A stretch of 64,000 bases of DNA from Apodemus sylvaticus (Eukaryota; Chordata; Mammalia; Rodentia; Muridae): positions 164,936,761 through 165,000,760 of the forward strand of contig NC_067472.1 in NCBI RefSeq assembly GCF_947179515.1, written 5' to 3'. The notes below the pieces were generated by a model. That model was not told where the DNA came from. It was given only the letters and a program-made list of their open reading frames with translations, and did not search any database. The translations under genes were made by a program, and so were the position numbers. Each line of letters begins with the position of its first letter. The first letter of the stretch is position 1. Positions 59,159 through 64,000 of the stretch are shown one piece after another.

Positions 59159-59325
59159 CTTTCTCATGGTTACTTGGTGGTGTGGGTGGGGGTGGAGAGG
59201 TGACAGGTTTGGACTTGTCGTAGTTGTTAAAGCTCTGGCTCCGACGGTTGTTGGCAGTGGCTGAGCCTCCGCGTGTTTTGGCCTCGCTGCCTGCAGCGGC
59301 CACCCTCGCGGTAGGACCTGGGAGT
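59159..59325 (-). CDS. Nav2: Nav2 coding exon A, 167 nt, just C-terminal to the CH region
   Basis: Minus-strand exon with acceptor TTTTAG|A at 59326 and donor AAAG|GTGAGT at 59158. It enters with one base completing an Arg codon and leaves with one base (phase 1). The frame reads LPGPTARVAAAGSEAK, then TRGGSATANNRRSQSFNNYDK, then a proline run (TSPPPPTPPSNHEK). This corresponds to the linker that follows the CH domain and Gln-rich stretch in human NAV2. The Arg-Arg-Ser-Gln-Ser-Phe element and SKPVTSPPPP stretch are basic and Pro-rich, likely disordered, and could bind SH3 or 14-3-3 proteins (inference only). The trailing G joins AG at the start of the 26519 exon to make Glu, giving HEKEPLASS, which matches the human junction I remember. 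Reading through the donor continues open to 58926, but that tail is intronic. Confidence 0.93.
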
Positions 59326-59417
59326 CTAAAATCAAAGAGTCAGAGAGTAATGCTGTCAGTCTTAGGAATAAAGCAGTGTCCCAGAAAGAACTGCGACCAT
59401 GCAGGAGATCATCATCA

Positions 59418-59470
59418 ACAAAAACAACAACAACAACAACAACAACGGAAGCAGCAGCAGCAGCAACAAG
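59418..59470. repeat. (CAA)n then (CAG)n run upstream of exon A
   Basis: AACAACAACAACAACAACAA, then GGAAGCAGCAGCAGCAGCAA. It lies about 95 bp upstream of the exon A acceptor, in the intron; on the minus (sense) strand it reads as (TTG)n/(CTG)n. Confidence 0.92.
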
Positions 59471-61799
59471 AAACCAAACAAACTCAGACACCGGATCTGC
59501 GGAGAAGGCTAATCAAAGGATTTGGTGAAATACAGCAAACACTTAGGCTCATAAGGACCCCAGGAAAGTCCAAGGCAAACTGGAAACATGATTCCTTTGA
59601 GTGAAGAGGAAATTTGAAGGGATTTGCTGATGAGAAATATAAGACCCATCTTCTTTATCCTATGAGACAGGTTTCTTACTTTTTAATATGAGCAAAATAT
59701 AACATCCCTGGCTCTATCCAGCACAGAACATAATGGCTTAGCCCTGAATTATTTTTCCCATGTGCACCGTGTTGGAAATAGTGTTTGCCATGACCCAGGG
59801 GTACAGGCATTAAGACCAGGATTCAGTTTATAACGCTAAGAAAGGAAACTGTGACCGCTCAAACCCAACACATCTGTGGTGCAAACCTGAGGCCTGGCTG
59901 ACAGTGCTTGCCTGGCTCTATACTTTCCTTCAACACCTGACAACCTGTCTCTGTGGCATCCCTTTGAGGCCGAGGCTCAGTTTGTCTCTACAGTCAACAT
60001 CTAAAGTCGTAATTCTATCTGTGAAAACAGCAGGCTTCAGTTAAAGACAAATACACATTTTCCCTTTAAAATAAAACCTCGTTTTGGGTGGTTCTGAGAG
60101 CAAAGCTGCCAGATTTCTTTGTAGTGTGGCTAAAGATGTCAAGGAGCATTCCCTAGAGAGGTAAGGGGAAAGACTCCTCAAATCAGAATTTTGGTCCAGG
60201 AACTTACTAAGCAGGCTGTTTCCAATAATTAAAGTTGAAGGATGAATACATGATGACATATTTAGTAGTATCTTTCAGTTAAAACCCACTGAGCCATGTT
60301 TAAAAGCGGCTGGAGTCTCGGCTGACCAGCATTAGACCCAATGATAAGCCTGAGTTCTCAACTCATAAAGCTTTCAGCCTTCTCTTTCCATGCGAATCAG
60401 CGAGTGCCAAAGAAGCCCAGAGTCTGGAAGCATTTTAGATGTAAGCAGCAAATGCTTTAAACTTTTTCTTGTTGGCTCAGCAAGAAAGATGGCCGTGGAG
60501 CGCACAGAGAACATGAGCTGGTGTGAAAGGACTGTAAAAGCGATCCAGTTAAAAAGCTGGCTGGGTCCTGACTGGGAGCTGGGAGAGGTGGGGGGTGGGG
60601 GTGCCGCTCCCCTCACCAGTCACAGTGAATCTTGAAGGCATTGCTTCCTGCTATGCTAGGAGCATCCGCCCTCTGTGAATATGCAACCTCTGGTTTGGAG
60701 AAATTCACTCCCACAAAGATAGAACTGGTACAAGTCTCCAAGGGTTCCAGCATCTGGGGTGGGGGCTGGATGTGTCAGCACAGCTGGTCAAGGAGATCCA
60801 GGGATGGGACCTTAGTGTCACTTGGATCTACGTCTGATGCAGTGTCCTGCAAATCTTCCATGTTAGGTGACATCCCTTGGTAGAACAGGTACACACAGCA
60901 GCTGTTGGGTTGGACTGATTTAAGCAGCATGGTCTGCAGAAGTCTTTATCCCTATATATAGGACTGGCCAGAGGAGGATTATGGACTTGTTCCAAGCTAA
61001 TGTCACAGCAGAGGTTTTCCATGGTGCAGGCTTCAATAGGGTGTTGTCAAGAGCAGGGGCGTGGTGGGGAAGGGGAGGCACAAAGCAGCAAGGTGGACAA
61101 AATCTTCAGAGTTGCTAGAGAGGCTCCACTGTGCCTACTCAAGGCTGGACCACAGGAGATTTTTTAGAACAGCACAGAGGCAAGCCATCTAAGCACACGG
61201 TAGGTTTGATCTTCTGGAGGCAGTGTGGTGTAATGGACAGAAAGCAGGCTTTCCCACCCACAGGACTCCAAGGCAGCCTCACATCTGACATTCATCTTCT
61301 TCATCTAAAGCTCTGGAAGAGCAGCTACCCAATGGATGGCTGTACATTTGACATGGGACTTGACACCTGGCCTGTGGTGATTACTCGCTGCCGTGGAATT
61401 CCCCACATCCTTCCTGCTTGGCACAGACTTGTAAAGAACTAGACATTGTCATAAAGGGAACACACTATGGTACGGAGATAAAGGAAGTAGACAGACTTAC
61501 CCGCTGAGAAGGAAGGACGGCAAAAGTCAGTACCAGATCAACATTTTGAAAGAGGCAAGATAGGCCTTGTCAAGCAGGGCTCTTTTTCTTGTTAAAGAAC
61601 ATTCCAGAAGAGAAACCATTTTGTCTGCTATGGAAAACTTGCTTTTGGGAGCCTCATGTTAGTGAAAGAGTCCCCACTTGAGACTGAGAACAGTCTGGAT
61701 CCCTCGTGGTAACCATGGTTTAGTGCTCCCCTAATGCTTGGAATGCGTTCTCTGAAGTCCATCCATCTGACGATTTCAGCAAAAGCCGCCTCTGCAGGC

Positions 61800-62175
61800 T
61801 AGTTTTATGTCAACTTGATACAGGTGCACGTCATTGAGAGATGGGCACCTCAACTGATAAAATCACTCTGTAAGATTGGGACACAGGCAAGTCTGTAGAG
61901 TATTTTCCTAATTAGTGATTGGTTGGGGGTGGGTCAGCCCATTATGGGCTGTGGTCCTGGGTTCTATAAGAAAGCAGGCTGAGCAAGTTAGGATGGACAA
62001 GCCAGTAAGCAGCGTTACTCTATTGTCTCTGCATCAGCTCGTGCCTCCAGGTCCCTTTCCTGTTAAGTTCCTGTCCTGTCTTCCTTCGATGACATGGAAG
62101 GGTAAGCCAAATAAACCCTTCCCTCCCCAACTTGCTTTTGGTCATGGTGTTTGATCCACAACAATAGTAACATTA
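61800..62175 (+). mobile_element. Rodent LTR/MER-like interspersed repeat
   Basis: GTTTTATGTCAACTTGATAC, TTTTCCTAATTAGTGATTGG, TTCTATAAGAAAGCAGGCTG, GCTCGTGCCTCCAGGTCCCT, CCAAATAAACCCTTCCCTCC and CTTTTGGTCATGGTGTTTGA form a known abundant mouse repeat; I do not name the family with certainty. The open frame inside it is not a gene. Confidence 0.75.
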
Positions 62176-62278
62176 AGTAAAACACTGTGTCATATACAAA
62201 GACCAGGAAGAAATGTATGTTAGGTAAGAAAGAAGAATTCAATCATGAGGAAACCAAGGTACCCTCAGGACAGACGTG

Positions 62279-62440
62279 GTTTTTTTTGTTTTGTTTTTGT
62301 TTTTGAGACAGGGTTTCTCTGTATAGCCCTGGCTGTCCTGGAACTCACTCTGTAGACCAGGCTGGCCTCGAACTCAGAAATCTGCCTGCCTCTGCCTTCC
62401 AGAGTGCTGGGATTACAGGCGTGTGCCACCACCGCCCGGC
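62279..62440 (-). mobile_element. B1 SINE with short target-site duplication
   Basis: Antisense B1 (GAGACAGGGTTTCTCTGTAT; GGCGTGTGCCACCACCGCCC), flanked by CAGACGTG at 62271-62278 and 62442-62449. Confidence 0.96.
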
Positions 62441-62699
62441 TCAGACGTGTGTTGATCATCAACTGAATTACTTCAGAATAAATTTTAGTATGAGATTTCA
62501 AGTGCAGGATTTCAAAGTCAAGGGAACCACGGCATCCTAAGTAAGGCAGCTGTGTGATCACAGGAAGGTGCTCTAGCTCTACAGGAGGCAGCACTAGTTA
62601 GTACAGTCCTCCCTGGATCCAAAGGAGCCAGCTGTCCCCAGCTGGCATCTAGGTGACATGTGTGTAGATGCAAAGAGGCAATTCACAGAAAAAAACATG

Positions 62700-62701
<2 letters not shown>

Positions 62702-62772
<71 letters not shown>
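62702..62772 (+). repeat. (GA)n microsatellite
   Basis: About 33 GA units, one of the longest perfect dinucleotide runs in the window. Confidence 0.97.
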
Positions 62773-62774
<2 letters not shown>

Positions 62775-62882
62775 ACTTAAGAGCAAGACCCAGATTTGGC
62801 ATGTGGTCAGGGACTGTGAATGGAGGCTCAGAAGGCAAAGCATGCTATACATGGTGAGAGCTTGCAGAAAGCAGAGGTGAAG

Positions 62883-63170
62883 CCAGGCATGGTGGCTCAT
62901 GCCTGCAATTCTAGATACTCAGGAGGCTGACACAGGAAGAGTTCAAGGCCTTTTTGGCCTATGGAGTAAGTTCAAGGCCAGCCAACACAACTCAGTTGGA
63001 TCTAAAAAGAGACTCAGGATCATCTCACTCAGTGGTAGAATATATCTACCTTGCATGCAGTGTAGACTACCACCATGGGGGCTCACACCTGCCCCATGAG
63101 GCCAAGACAGGTAGACTGCCCTGATTCAATGCCACCTTAGGCTACAAAGCAAGACTCTATGTCCAAAACA
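62883..63170 (+). mobile_element. Diverged B1/B4-like SINE sequence
   Basis: GCCAGGCATGGTGGCTCATG, TACTCAGGAGGCTGACACAG, GTTCAAGGCCAGCCAACACA resemble B1; the following part (CTCACTCAGTGGTAGAATAT, CTACCTTGCATGCAGTG) resembles an ID-type half. Confidence 0.65.
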
Positions 63171-64000
63171 AAGCACACTAAAAGAGGGCAGAGGAAATAG
63201 TTGGAGGGTGAAAGTTCTTGAGGGGCAGAGTGGAGTGAACCAGCCAAGGGAAGTGAACAGGACCGAGGAGAGACGGCCTTGGGGTCAGACTAGGAAGCCT
63301 GGACTCTGTCCTATCCTTCGGGACTGAAGCATTAATTAAGGAGGCCGAGGGCAGATCTGGAGCTAAAAATAAGAGTATGTCATCTTTGCCAGTGACACAG
63401 ACCCATGGCCTCACACAGAGGCTTGCAGCCTCTGGCTAAACCTTCTGCAGTTCATTACGATTGATGTCCTTGTGTGTCATGGGAACTTGGATCAGCCCCA
63501 GCCTGGAAGCCATGTGCTGTCAGTCACATCCGAATGCCGCCTTGTTGAAGAGTGGGGCCTGACCCACAGGAACAGCTGCAGGTGGCGTGGCAGATGCTGC
63601 CCACTGCCCGGCCTCACTGAAGCAAGTCAGCGGGAGGCAGGCGGGCAGATAGGCCCTGTGCCATTCGCAGTACCAAGAGGTCCCAGCGGCTCTGCAAGGA
63701 GAACTTCGCTTCTGATGATCATTCCGTATCCAGCTTCAAACCAACAGAAGGCACAAATGGATGCTCCCAAACATGTGTGGTACTTTAAAACATTAAATTT
63801 AAGGGAAGTGCTGGTGGAGAGGTGGGAGACAAGTCTTGCTTCTTTGAGAGTCATGGTCAAATTCTCCAAAGTGTGTGGAACACCAAGCAGGGAACTGAAC
63901 TCATTCTTGGCATGGCCACTACCTCCAAGCCCCCTGTGCCTCCACTCTACACGCTGTACGTGCTGAGCCCCGTTCCTCTCCCCCAAACCACTTCAAAGGC

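Larger units (their letters stand above)
1..64000 (-). other. Nav2: Nav2 gene, internal part (neuron navigator 2)
   Basis: Five minus-strand exons spread over 45 kb join in frame into one stretch recognisable as neuron navigator 2, the vertebrate relative of C. elegans UNC-53. Known of the family: a large (about 2,400-2,500 residue) cytoskeletal protein with an N-terminal calponin-homology domain, a long disordered Ser/Pro/Lys-rich middle, coiled coils and a C-terminal AAA-type ATPase; it is retinoic-acid responsive and supports neurite growth and axon guidance. Seen here: only the middle part, roughly residues 250-880 by recall of the human protein. Neither the start codon, the CH domain, the ATPase nor the 3' end is in the window, so both ends of the gene lie outside. 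The assignment over the paralogues Nav1 and Nav3 rests on my recall of the exon peptides, which match NAV2 nearly residue for residue. Confidence 0.95.
59326..64000 (-). other. Nav2: Partial intron upstream of exon A
   Basis: Runs from the acceptor TTTTAG at 59326-59331 to the high end of the window. No upstream Nav2 exon (CH domain) was recognised. It contains a CAA/CAG stretch at 59418, an LTR/MER-like repeat at 61800, a B1 at 62279, a (GA)n tract at 62702 and a diverged SINE at 62883. 59480-61790 holds nothing recognisable. Confidence 0.85.

Noticed and set aside
59224..59604. 126-codon plus-strand frame with a Gln-rich tract
   Set aside because: It is antisense to exon A plus the CAA/CAG run; the Gln tract is the microsatellite.
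63472..63986. Overlapping 164- and 119-codon frames near the high end
   Set aside because: Opposite-strand overlapping frames with no recognisable domain, no match to the upstream Nav2 exons and no consensus splice layout.

Overview
The window is mammalian nuclear DNA, almost certainly from mouse or a close murine relative. It carries many rodent SINEs (B1, B2/B3, B4/RSINE1 types), one L1 3' UTR tail of mouse type, and many (CA)n, (GA)n, (TTTC)n and (TTCC)n microsatellites. No prokaryotic, viral or CRISPR feature was seen.

One protein-coding gene is recognisable, and it runs on the minus strand across the whole window: Nav2 (neuron navigator 2, unc53H2/RAINB1). Five internal coding exons were found, in transcript order: 59325-59159, 26519-25421, 20257-20145, 16298-16190 and 14501-14112. 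They have AG acceptors, GT donors and matching phases (1, 2, 1, 2, 2), and join into about 626 codons without a stop. They encode the long Ser/Pro/Lys-rich middle of the protein, between the N-terminal CH domain and the C-terminal coiled-coil/AAA region, both outside the window. The largest exon (1,099 nt) carries three SxIP tripeptide-type motifs (SAIP, SFIP, SGIP) in basic, Ser/Pro-rich surroundings, which fits a microtubule plus-end tracking protein.

Layout from low to high coordinate: 1-14111 is part of the intron after the last visible exon; 14112-20257 is a cluster of three exons with 1.7-3.8 kb introns; 20258-25420 is a 5.2 kb intron rich in SINEs; 25421-26519 is the big exon; 26520-59158 is a 32.6 kb intron holding most repeats; 59159-59325 is the most upstream exon seen; 59326-64000 is part of the next upstream intron.

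The points most worth a second look are a CAGCAG tandem acceptor at 16295-16300 that could add or remove one alanine, a possible unannotated 120-nt phase-1/1 cassette exon at 53506-53625, an 18-bp tandem repeat just upstream of the big exon, a Glu-Lys coding repeat, and several young or local duplications. I found no evidence for a wholly new biological system; the window reads as a typical large neuronal gene interior.
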